From VAZQ01 sp963817135 (GTDB taxonomy: Bacteria; Pseudomonadota; Alphaproteobacteria; Rhizobiales; Xanthobacteraceae): a stretch of DNA of 64,000 nt. Below the pieces are notes generated by a model. The model was not told the origin of the DNA. It did no database searches and worked only from the letters and a program-made list of their open reading frames with translations. Shown piece by piece: positions 35,829 through 43,926 of the stretch (position 1 is the first letter of the stretch; each line of letters opens with the position of its first letter). Both the position numbers and the translations under genes were made by a program. The DNA is taken from contig CAWFNG010000009.1 of the NCBI GenBank assembly GCA_963817135.1, positions 1 to 64,000 on the forward strand, written 5' to 3'.

Positions 35829-36562
35829 GGATTGAGCGACAGCTTCTGTTTGAGCTCCGCCGCGGTCACCTGCTGACCGTAACCGGGGTTGCCGCGCTGA
35901 AACACCCGTGCATCGGCGAGCTTGCCGACAACCACCGGATCGAAACCGGCATCGCGCACCAGTCCGGCGGCAATCGTGACCGCCTCGCCGTCATCGCCGG
36001 CAATGGGAATGGCAAGCTTGGGATCCGGCCGGTTCGCCTCGCGCGCGAAGATCATGTAGGACATGGTGTTGAAGGCGCGAACGAGACGCGTGCCGGGCAG
36101 ATATTTCTGCGACGTAACACCGATCCCTTCGCGCTCGACCTCGTCGGCAATCGCCCCGTCACGCGCGGCGACCGCATTGCAGGCATCGAGCACGACCTTG
36201 CCCTTCAAGGCGGCACCGTTATCCTGGCCGACCTGCGGCAAGGCGCCATAGGGAACGGCAACAAAGATCACATCGCCGAAGGCGATTGCCTGCGCCACCG
36301 AACCGTTCTGGGCGAGCGGTCCGAGCGTGGCCACCAGATCGTTGAGAGCTTCGGGATGGCGCGAAGAAAACAGCACGGGATGGCCGGCCTTGACCCACAG
36401 GCCGCCGATTGTGCTGCCGATCTTGCCGGAACCGATGACGCCGATGCGCGCCTTGTTGCCGTTTGTCTGCGCAAGGAGCTGCGACGGCCGCAGCGCTGCC
36501 ATGAAAGTCAACATGGCGCCCGCGCCAATGAGTGCGCGTCGGTTAAAATATAAATTTCGCAT
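35825..36562 (-). CDS. NADPH-dependent F420 reductase-like Rossmann protein, signal peptide
   Basis: A 245-residue protein. N-terminus MRNLYFNRRALIGAGAMLTF then a cut near LLAQTN looks like a Tat/Sec signal. The body starts at KARIGVIGSGKIGSTIGGLW, a clean dinucleotide motif (about residues 37-56), followed by HPVLFSSRHPEALNDLV and IFVAVPYGALPQV, the plan of F420H2:NADP oxidoreductases and related coenzyme-binding proteins. A late block ANRPDPKLAIPIAGDD follows. A Rossmann protein with an export signal is unusual and suggests folding before Tat export. Upstream partner of the MFS gene in a two-gene operon (ATGA overlap). Confidence 0.8.
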   Translation of the reverse strand: MRNLYFNRRALIGAGAMLTFMAALRPSQLLAQTNGNKARIGVIGSGKIGSTIGGLWVKAGHPVLFSSRHPEALNDLVATLGPLAQNGSVAQAIAFGDVIFVAVPYGALPQVGQDNGAALKGKVVLDACNAVAARDGAIADEVEREGIGVTSQKYLPGTRLVRAFNTMSYMIFAREANRPDPKLAIPIAGDDGEAVTIAAGLVRDAGFDPVVVGKLADARVFQRGNPGYGQQVTAAELKQKLSLNP

Positions 36563-37019
36563 CAACAACTCCTCGACCTTCGACATTGCAAAAGACACTA
36601 TCCTCTCCTCACGCCGATCGTTGCATCACGCTTGTGTGAGATTTACAGGTGGCTGACGCCAACGTGCCGTGCATGGACCATCTCTCTCGGCCTCATGGTC
36701 TGAGGAGCGTCGCAGCGCCACTGCATTTCGAACTTGCACAAAACCTTGCGCGCTGCGAAGCGTCTCGAACCATGAGGTCCGCCCGTATGGGCCGCCCCCA
36801 TTCTTCGAGACGGGCGCACAAGAGGCTGCAGTTGTTTAGAAGCCTGTCCCGGCGCCCTCCTCAGAATGAGGGCGGACCAGGGTCGCAGTGAACTTCTTGG
36901 TAACCAACGGCCACGCAAGCGGCGGGGTTCCGGGTTCCTCGTTTTGTTCCCCGAAATTCGGCCATGATGTTGCGACAAGAGTGCGGCTGGGCGGACCGCA
37001 AGCGGGGAACCTTGCAGGA
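36563..37019. other. Intergenic region with CCTCATGG-type inverted repeats
   Basis: 36698-36780 carries CCTCATGGTCTGAGGAGCGT and, inverted, GCTGCGAAGCGTCTCGAACC with CATGAGG, a dispersed Rhizobiales-type repeat; a further AGAATGAGGGCGG word lies near 36872. The rest, including the divergent promoter space for mepA, shows no gene. Confidence 0.55.
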
Positions 37020-37964
37020 ATGATTTCATTCAGCATTCACCGAGCATCCTTCATACTTTCATGCGCAGGTGGGGCGCTCGTTCTCGCTCTGAATGGCGCA
37101 GCCGCACAGGACAAGGGCACTCTCAATCCGGAGCCGCTGCCGCCGCTTGCCAAGCCGGACAATTCCGCAACCCCGGCGAAGGAACTGTTCGGCCGCAAGA
37201 CGGCACCGGCACCGCTCGCGACGCGCACCATCGGCGCTTATTCAAAGGGTTGTCTTGCCGGCGCCAAGGCGCTGCCGATCAACGGCAAGACCTGGCAGGT
37301 GATGCGGCTGTCGCGCAACCGCAATTGGGGGCATCCCAGCCTCGTGAAATTTCTTGAACGCCTCGCCAGTCAGGCGCCCAAGACCGGCTGGCGCGGCCTT
37401 CTCGTCGGCGACATGTCGCAGCCGCGCGGCGGCCCCATGCGTACCGGGCATGCGAGCCATCAAGTCGGTCTCGATGCGGATATCTGGCTCACCCCCATGC
37501 CTGCGCGCGAGTTGACCCGCGCGGAGCGCGAACAAATGTCCGCCACCATGGTGGTCGCCGAAGACCGCTTGGATGTCGACCCCAATGTCTGGACGCCGGC
37601 GCATGTCAACGTGATCAAGGCTGCCGCCCAGGATTCGCAAGTTGCGCGCATCTTCGTCAATGCGGCGATCAAGAAGGCGCTATGCCGCGAGGCCGGCAAC
37701 GATCGTGCCTGGTTGAGCAAGGTGCGGCCGTGGTGGGGCCACGACTATCATTTCCATGTGCGGCTCACTTGTCCGGCCGACAGTCCCGATTGCACGCCGC
37801 AGGGCGCGCCCGAGCCCGGCGACGGCTGCGGCAGCGACCTCGATCATTGGTTCAGCGAGGCCATCCTGCACCCAAAGCCGTCGCCGATTCCGCCGAAAGA
37901 GAAGCCGCCTGTGCGCATGGCGGAGCTTCCCGCCGCCTGCCGCCAGGTGTTGATGGCACCGTAA
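37020..37964 (+). CDS. mepA: Penicillin-insensitive murein endopeptidase
   Basis: A 314-residue LAS-type zinc endopeptidase that cuts D-Ala-mDAP cross-links in peptidoglycan. Signal peptide at residues 1-30 (cut near GAAAQ), chosen start MISFSIHRASFILSC at 37020. Zinc and catalytic motifs: GDMSQPRGGPMRTGHASHQV and GLDADIWL (His, Asp ligands), then VRPWWGHDYHFHVRL with the final His ligands (about 226-240). Extra Cys-containing tail CPADSPDCTPQGAPEPGDGC as in family members. Periplasmic. Divergent from the F420-reductase-like gene. Confidence 0.94.
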   Translation: MISFSIHRASFILSCAGGALVLALNGAAAQDKGTLNPEPLPPLAKPDNSATPAKELFGRKTAPAPLATRTIGAYSKGCLAGAKALPINGKTWQVMRLSRNRNWGHPSLVKFLERLASQAPKTGWRGLLVGDMSQPRGGPMRTGHASHQVGLDADIWLTPMPARELTRAEREQMSATMVVAEDRLDVDPNVWTPAHVNVIKAAAQDSQVARIFVNAAIKKALCREAGNDRAWLSKVRPWWGHDYHFHVRLTCPADSPDCTPQGAPEPGDGCGSDLDHWFSEAILHPKPSPIPPKEKPPVRMAELPAACRQVLMAP

Positions 37965-37972
37965 CGTCATTT

Positions 37973-38083
37973 GTAGCCCGGATGGAGCATAGCGAAATCC
38001 GGGGTTGCGGCATTCCCGCATTACGCGGAGCCTGTCATCGGGCGGCGCCTTGCGCCGACCCGCGGTAGCTCCATGCGGGCTAC
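37973..38083. repeat. Palindromic intergenic repeat (copy 6)
   Basis: GTAGCCCGGATGGAGCATAG ... GTAGCTCCATGCGGGCTAC, with an inner hairpin GGGCGGCGCCTTGCGCCGACCC. Starts eight bases after the mepA stop. Same long version as at 21028. Confidence 0.85.
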
Positions 38084-38170
38084 GCGCCGATGGTGGGTCT
38101 CGGCGGACGAAAGGCCGAGTAAATCGCGGGGCATGGACATGCGCCTCGACCCACCCTAGAGACTTTGGCC

Positions 38171-40630
38171 ATGAGCAAAAGCCGCCCGTCACCGCCACGC
38201 GACGAACTCGCAATCCTGCGCGAGCTCGAGAAAAAGGTGCTGTGGATTGCGAGCTGGACCATTCACCACGCCAATCATCTGCGCGAGAACGTCGACGGCC
38301 TCAAGGTCGGCGGCCACCAGGCGTCATCGGCTTCGCTCGTCAGCATCATGACCGCGCTTTATTTCAGCGTGCTGCGCCCGCAGGACCGGGTGGCGGTGAA
38401 ACCGCATGCGAGCCCGATCTATCACGCCATCCAATATCTGTTCGGCCGCCAGGCGCGACAGAAGCTCATCGACTTTCGCGGATATAAAGGCGCGCAGAGC
38501 TATCCATCGCGCACCAAGGATACCGACGACGTCGATTTCTCGACCGGCTCGGTCGGTCTCGGCGTTGCGCAGACATTGTTTGCAAGCCTGGTGCAGGACT
38601 ACGTGCGCGCGCACGGCTGGGGCCTCGATCGGCCCGCCGGACGCATGATCGCACTGGTCGGCGACGCCGAGCTCGACGAAGGCAACATTTTCGAAGCCAT
38701 CCTCGAAGGCTGGAAGCAGGATTTGCGCAATTGCTGGTGGATCATCGATTACAACCGCCAGAGCCTCGATGCGGTGATCCGCGAAGGCTTATGGGCGCGC
38801 TATGAGGCGCTGTTTAAGGCCTTCGGCTGGGACGTCGTTATCCTGAAATATGGCTCGCTCCTGCAGCAGGCCTTCCGCGAGCCCGGCGGCGAGCGGCTGC
38901 GCGAATGGATCGATAAGTGTCCGAACCAGCTCTATTCCGCTCTGGTGTTTCAAGGCGGCGCCGCCTGGCGCAAGCGGCTTCTCGACGAGCTCGGCGATCA
39001 GGGCGCCGTCACGAAGCTGATCGAGGCACGCTCCGATGCGGAGCTGTCGCAACTGATGACCAACCTTGCGGGCCACGACCTTGCGTCGCTCATTCATGCT
39101 TTCGGCGAGGTCAAGCACGACCGGCCGATCTGTTTCATCTGCTACACCATCAAAGGGTTCGGCCTGCCGTTCGCGGGGCACAAGGACAACCATGCCGGGT
39201 TGATGACGCCGGCGCAGATGGAAACCTTCCGCACGGCCATGAATATCCGGGCCGGGCACGAATGGGACCTGTTCGAAGGCCTCGCTATCGATCAGGCAAC
39301 GATCGAGGAATTTCTTGCGCGCGTGCCATTTGTTGCGGCAGAGCGCCGGTACCGGGCGCCCCACATTCCGGTTCCCGCCGATTTGCCGCGCAGCGAGCAG
39401 GCGATCTCCTCGACCCAGGCGGGCTTCGGAGCGCTACTCAACGAGCTTGGCCGCGGCAAGAGCGAGCTTGCCGAACGCATTGTCACGACGTCGCCGGATG
39501 TGACGGTTTCGACCAATCTCGGAGGCTGGGTCAATCGGCGCGGTTTGTTTGCGCGTGAGAAAATGGCGGATGTGTTCAAGAGCGAGCGCATCCCCTCGAC
39601 CTTCAACTGGGATTTCTCGCCGCGCGGTCAGCATATCGAGCTTGGCATCGCGGAGATGAACCTGTTCATCCTGCTTTCCGCCTTAGGATTGTCGCATGCG
39701 ATAAATGGCGAGCGACTCATTCCCATCGGCACGCTCTATGATCCCTTCATCCAGCGCGGGCTCGATGCGCTCAACTATGCCTGTTATCAGGACGCGCGCT
39801 TCATTCTGGTGGGGACGCCGGCCGGCATCACGCTCGCACCGGAAGGCGGCGCGCACCAGTCGATTGCCACGCCGCTGATCGGGATCGGACAGGATGGGCT
39901 TGCCGCCTTCGAGCCTGCTTTTGTCGACGAGCTGGCGGTCATTCTCGCTTTTGCCTTCGACTACATCCAACGGGAAGGCGACGACGAGGCGAGCGAACGC
40001 AATTGGCTGCGCGAGGAGACCGGCGGCTGCGTCTATCTGCGGTTGTCGACGCGCCCCATCGAGCAGGTCAAGCGCGCCATGACGCCGGAGCTGTCGCAGG
40101 CGATCGTCGCGGGCGGATATTGGCTGCGCAAGCCTGGCCCGAACTGCCAGGTGGCGGTCGCGTATAGCGGCGCGGTCGCACCGGAGGCGATCCAGGCCGT
40201 CGGCTTGATGGCGGAGGATCGCCGCGACGTCGGTCTCCTCGCGGTTACTTCCGCCGACCGGCTCAATGCCGGTTGGACCGCGGCCCAACGCGCGCGCGAG
40301 CGCGGTCTCGTGCATGCCCGCTCGCATATCGAGAGGCTTCTCGCCGACATCCCCTCCCATTGCGGCATTGTGTCGGTGCTTGATGGCCATCCCGCCACGC
40401 TCGGATGGCTCGGCGCCGTGCATGGACACCGCACCCGCCCGCTCGGCGTGGAGCATTTCGGCCAGACCGGCTCCATCCCGGACCTCTACCGGCACTATGG
40501 CATTGACGCGAACTCCATCGTCGCCGCCGCCGCGGCGCTCACACCGGGGCGGCCGATCAGGCATCTCAAGGCGCTGCTCGTCAAAACATCGCCCGCTGGT
40601 CCAAAAAAGCGTCAGGTCATCAATATCTGA
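38171..40630 (+). CDS. Transketolase-fold enzyme similar to homodimeric pyruvate dehydrogenase E1
   Basis: An 819-residue ThDP enzyme. ThDP motif: GDAELDEGNIFEAILEGW ... LRNCWWIIDYNRQSLD (about residues 160-200), in the AceE style. Substrate-region blocks: KVGGHQASSASLVSIMTALY, VDFSTGSVGLGVAQTLFASL, ICYTIKGFGLPFAGHKDNHA; in the pyrimidine-binding domain: NWDFSPRGQHIELGIAEMNL and TLAPEGGAHQSIATPLIG. The plan is that of the AceE-type homodimeric E1. No E2 (aceF) or E3 gene follows, so its role as a pyruvate dehydrogenase is uncertain; it may act on another 2-oxo acid or as a transketolase-like enzyme. ATG at 38171 is preferred over TTG at 38165. Confidence 0.85.
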   Translation: MSKSRPSPPRDELAILRELEKKVLWIASWTIHHANHLRENVDGLKVGGHQASSASLVSIMTALYFSVLRPQDRVAVKPHASPIYHAIQYLFGRQARQKLIDFRGYKGAQSYPSRTKDTDDVDFSTGSVGLGVAQTLFASLVQDYVRAHGWGLDRPAGRMIALVGDAELDEGNIFEAILEGWKQDLRNCWWIIDYNRQSLDAVIREGLWARYEALFKAFGWDVVILKYGSLLQQAFREPGGERLREWIDKCPNQLYSALVFQGGAAWRKRLLDELGDQGAVTKLIEARSDAELSQLMTNLAGHDLASLIHAFGEVKHDRPICFICYTIKGFGLPFAGHKDNHAGLMTPAQMETFRTAMNIRAGHEWDLFEGLAIDQATIEEFLARVPFVAAERRYRAPHIPVPADLPRSEQAISSTQAGFGALLNELGRGKSELAERIVTTSPDVTVSTNLGGWVNRRGLFAREKMADVFKSERIPSTFNWDFSPRGQHIELGIAEMNLFILLSALGLSHAINGERLIPIGTLYDPFIQRGLDALNYACYQDARFILVGTPAGITLAPEGGAHQSIATPLIGIGQDGLAAFEPAFVDELAVILAFAFDYIQREGDDEASERNWLREETGGCVYLRLSTRPIEQVKRAMTPELSQAIVAGGYWLRKPGPNCQVAVAYSGAVAPEAIQAVGLMAEDRRDVGLLAVTSADRLNAGWTAAQRARERGLVHARSHIERLLADIPSHCGIVSVLDGHPATLGWLGAVHGHRTRPLGVEHFGQTGSIPDLYRHYGIDANSIVAAAAALTPGRPIRHLKALLVKTSPAGPKKRQVINI

Positions 40631-40768
40631 TGACGAGCACTCCGCTTGGGTAGTGGGCACGTTAGGAATGCCTACATGTCCGCTCGGATGATCGGAGGGC
40701 CTCTCATGGCCTTCATCTTTTGACATTCGCTGCATAAATCATTCCTCCTTGCCCGTCTAAACGCAGCC

Positions 40769-42054
40769 TTGCTGTGGGCCGTCGCGTTTATGTTTTTGGT
40801 GCTGATTATCTGCTACGTGAGTGGAGCACCATATTCCGCATGGAATGACGCACGCTTGGCGCCGGTGGCGGCTTGGCTTCGTGGGTACCCATTTTATACG
40901 CCTGAGAATTCGGGCGTGATCATTGGCAACTTCTATCCACCTTTGGGCGCCTTGGCTTTTCTTCCTGTCGGGCTGATCGGCCATCCAGTGCCGGCGATTA
41001 TCTTCGGTTCAACGCTTGCGCTGTTGATGAATCTCAGCCCGGCCGTGGGGGCGTTGATCCTGTTGTCACGTGACTTGCGCGATTCGCGCAAAATTGTGCT
41101 GTTGGGTAGCGTTCTTTACTTTGGACTTCTTCTCATTACCCAAGGACCCAATTTTACGCTGTTTGCGATCCATGTGGACGCCCCTGCGATTGCGCTGATG
41201 CTATGGGGCATTGTTTTTTACGCAAAATGGTGGGCGTCAGGAACGCCCTCTTCTTTGGCGATAAGCGCACTTTTACTCATCAAGTTACTGGCGGTTTCTC
41301 GGAACGATTAAGGCTGTTTCTGGCGGAAAGCGTCACCTTTCTCCGAGACTATTGGCTGCTTTATCTGCTGACTTTTGCCGCAGCTCTCGGGCTCAATATT
41401 TGCTCGCAGCAGCCCGGCGGCAAGTCGCTGCGGTTCCCATTTGCACTTGCGGCGTCTACCCTGATTGCCAGCCTCGCGATGCTACCTTTCTCGCTGCTTG
41501 GACTGGTGAAAGTGGGAGGGAATGTGAACGCGGCCGCCTACGCGATCCAACCGTTGCTGTTAGGTTTGGCTATTGGCGGCGTGGGATTTGTCGAGGTGGC
41601 GCAGAAAGCCGGGGTGCAATGGAAGATCATGGCCCAGTCGATCATCTGCGCATGGTTGCTGGTATTCATCGCAACTTTGCGACCCGGCAGGGAAATCCTG
41701 AGTTATCCGTTTAATGTATCAAAGGCGCCGCTGGTCACCGCCTACGAAGAATCGAAGAGCGATAATGTCTGGTTTCCGGAATTTCCGCTGAGCGCGCTGC
41801 TGGCAACCGGTCGCCTATACCATCATTCCTATTCTATTTATGCGATATTTCTTGCCGGGAAGACCGTGTCGTCGCAGCAACTAGCCGAGGGGATTCCAAA
41901 AGCACCGTTTAGGTTGAAATATCTGCTCGACGATCGAGAAGGCGTCGAAGCTTGGAGAATGATTTCTTACATGGGAATCTCGCCGGATTCTCTCTTGCAA
42001 GAGAGGATCGGACCTTGGCACCAAGTGTTGGTCCAACAATTCCCCAAGCCCTGA
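40769..42054 (+). pseudogene. Multi-pass membrane protein, broken (glycosyltransferase-39-like)
   Basis: Two overlapping frames read as halves of one polytopic membrane protein. The first (40769-41311, TTG start) has AVAFMFLVLIICYVSGAPYS, a loop WNDARLAPVAAWLRGYPFYT and further membrane segments to LAISALLLIKLLAVSRND. The second (in sense from about 41290) has LRLFLAESVTFLRDYWLLYLLTF and ends with a soluble part. The halves are out of frame, and the region expected between them seems missing, so an internal deletion with frameshift near 41285 is likely. The N-terminal style recalls GT39/DUF2029 membrane glycosyltransferases. GC looks lower than in neighbouring genes, suggesting acquired DNA. 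Confidence 0.7.
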
Positions 42055-42143
42055 ATTCCAGCATTAGACCCCGGTCGGCGCGACTGCTGGCGGCCTGAGT
42101 CGCTTTCCACTGCGTCGGCAATGTTCTGCAGCGGGGGCTTTCT

Positions 42144-43115
42144 TTATGTAACGACTTCCGGGTTCACCACGTTGATCGGTTTGCCGGCGGCATAGGCGGT
42201 GACCTGGTCGAAGATGTCGGCGAACTGGATTTCGTATTCTTCGCGCGACACGTAGCCGAGATGCGGCGTGCAGACGACGTTCTCCATATTAAGGAGCGGA
42301 TGGTTCACATCGCGCACAGGCTCCTCCTCATAGACGTCGATCGCCGCCATGCCGGGGCGGCCGGCGCGCAGCGCGGCGAGGAGCGCGCCGGGCTCGATCA
42401 GCGGCGCACGGCTGGTATTGACGATGAGGGAAGTCGGTTTCATGCGGGCAAGATCGGCAGCCGTGACGATGCCGCGCGTTGCATCGACGAGCCGCATGTG
42501 CAGCGAAATGACGTCGCAGGAGGCAAAAAACGTCTCTTTGTCCGGCGCCGCCGCATGGCCGTCGGCACGCGCCCGCTCAAGCGACTCCGGGCGCGCCCAG
42601 ATCAATACCTGCATGCCGAACGCGCGACCATAACCCGCGACCACGCTGCCGATCCTGCCATAGCCGAAAATGCCGAGCGTCTTGCCGCGCAGGGTGCTGC
42701 CCACGCCGATCTGCCATTTGCCGGCTTTGAGCGACGCCATCTGCTGGGGAATTTTGCGCATTGCCGCCAGGATCAAGCCCCAGGTCAGTTCCGCCGTCGC
42801 GTAGGAAGGCGTGTCGAGGTGCAGGTTCGATGAGACGATGACGCCATGCCTGGTGCAGGCGGGGACGTCGATATGCGGATAGACGCTGCGTTGACTGATG
42901 AGCCGTAGCTTGGGCAGGCGCTCGATCAGCGGCGCGGTGATTTTCGTGCGCTCGCGAATGAGCACCAGCACTTCGGCATCGCGCAGGCGCTGCGCCAGGA
43001 TATCGATATCCTCCACGTGATCGTTCCAGATGGTGACGTCATGGCCGTCGAGCCTGCGAAAGCAATCGAGGGTGCGCAGCGTGTCGTGATAGTCGTCGAG
43101 GATGGCAATTTTCAT
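42144..43115 (-). CDS. D-2-hydroxyacid dehydrogenase family protein
   Basis: A 323-residue NAD-dependent dehydrogenase. NAD motif LGIFGYGRIGSVVAGYGRAF (about residues 148-167); catalytic Arg in LIVNTSRAPLIEPGAL, Glu in DVYEEEPVRD and His in CTPHLGYVSREE. Similar to SerA/PdxB-like enzymes but without an ACT domain. Substrate unknown. Cytosolic. A large inverted repeat lies between it and DoxX. Confidence 0.9.
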   Translation of the reverse strand: MKIAILDDYHDTLRTLDCFRRLDGHDVTIWNDHVEDIDILAQRLRDAEVLVLIRERTKITAPLIERLPKLRLISQRSVYPHIDVPACTRHGVIVSSNLHLDTPSYATAELTWGLILAAMRKIPQQMASLKAGKWQIGVGSTLRGKTLGIFGYGRIGSVVAGYGRAFGMQVLIWARPESLERARADGHAAAPDKETFFASCDVISLHMRLVDATRGIVTAADLARMKPTSLIVNTSRAPLIEPGALLAALRAGRPGMAAIDVYEEEPVRDVNHPLLNMENVVCTPHLGYVSREEYEIQFADIFDQVTAYAAGKPINVVNPEVVT

Positions 43116-43134
43116 GGGGAAGGCGATCGTAAAT

Positions 43135-43276
43135 GCGCCCTCTCCCCTTGCGGGAGAGGGCTACTCGGTGGTTCAGCAAAGAAGAATGGGTGAGGGGTAA
43201 ACCGGTGCGAAATACCCTCACCCATTCTTTTTGTGGGAACTTCTGTGCAGCCCTCTCCCGCAAGGGGAGAGGGCGC
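43135..43276. repeat. 142-bp perfect inverted repeat, CCCTCTCCC type
   Basis: Perfect 26-bp arms at 43135-43160 and 43251-43276 (CCCTCTCCCGCAAGGGGAGA and complement) plus inner arms AGAATGGGTGAGGG and CCCTCACCCATTCT. It folds into one long hairpin between doxX and the dehydrogenase gene. Confidence 0.9.
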
Positions 43277-43309
43277 CATCAGTAGCGTTCGCGCTTGCTG
43301 CCCGCTGGG

Positions 43310-43765
43310 TCAGATTTCCCAGCCGAGCTTGCGATCGACCGAATAGGGGCCGCCGCCGCGCAGCAGAATGTAGACGAAGACGATAAGCCATAGGAACGGA
43401 AACTCCGCGCCGCCCGTCGCCGCGCCCCATCCCGCCGCCGAATGCACCTTCACGATGACCAGGAACTCGATGATGAGAATGAGCGCCACCACGCGGGTGA
43501 ACAGTCCGATGGTGATGCAGATCGCGCCGAGCAGTTCCGCACCGATGACGAGATAAGCGTTAAGCAGCGCCGGCTCGAGACCCCGGCGCGCCATGACGTT
43601 GGCGGCGACAGCGCTCGGACCCGCCATCAGCTTCGGCCACACATGCGCGATCAGCATCAATCCCGCCGCCACGCGCAGCAGCAGATATCCCCATTCCGCT
43701 GCTTGCGGATAAAACTTTCCCAATGCCGGAATAAGCGGACGATTAGCCCTTGCCGCAGTAGCCAT
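43310..43765 (-). CDS. DoxX-family membrane protein
   Basis: A 151-residue inner-membrane protein with four membrane segments: AEWGYLLLRVAAGLMLIAHV (about 24-43), LLNAYLVIGAELLGAICITI, VVALILIIEFLVIVKVHS, and FPFLWLIVFVYILLRGGG. The opening RVAAGLMLIAHVWPKLMAG is typical of DoxX. The precise role of such proteins is unclear; links to quinone or thiol redox are known for relatives. The context is a possible oxidoreductase neighbourhood. Confidence 0.85.
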   Translation of the reverse strand: MATAARANRPLIPALGKFYPQAAEWGYLLLRVAAGLMLIAHVWPKLMAGPSAVAANVMARRGLEPALLNAYLVIGAELLGAICITIGLFTRVVALILIIEFLVIVKVHSAAGWGAATGGAEFPFLWLIVFVYILLRGGGPYSVDRKLGWEI

Positions 43766-43792
43766 GAATTCCTCCCTCGCAGCTTCTGAACC

Positions 43793-43863
43793 GTAGCCCG
43801 GATGAAGCGCAGCGAAATCCGGGGCGGCGTTCCCGCATTACGCTTACGCTCCATGCGGGCTAC
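43793..43863. repeat. Palindromic intergenic repeat (copy 7)
   Basis: GTAGCCCGGATGAAGCGCAG ... ACGCTCCATGCGGGCTAC. The last clear member of the family in the window; none is seen in the accessory ends. Confidence 0.85.
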
Positions 43864-43926
43864 CGATCCGCTATTACGGCACGCTCAGGCAAACGCTTCA
43901 AGACCTACCTGCCCTTTCGGCCCTCT

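Noticed and set aside
43135..43276. CRISPR array or phage attachment site at the large inverted repeat
   Set aside because: There are only two arms in inverted order, no direct repeats with spacers, and no cas genes anywhere in the window.
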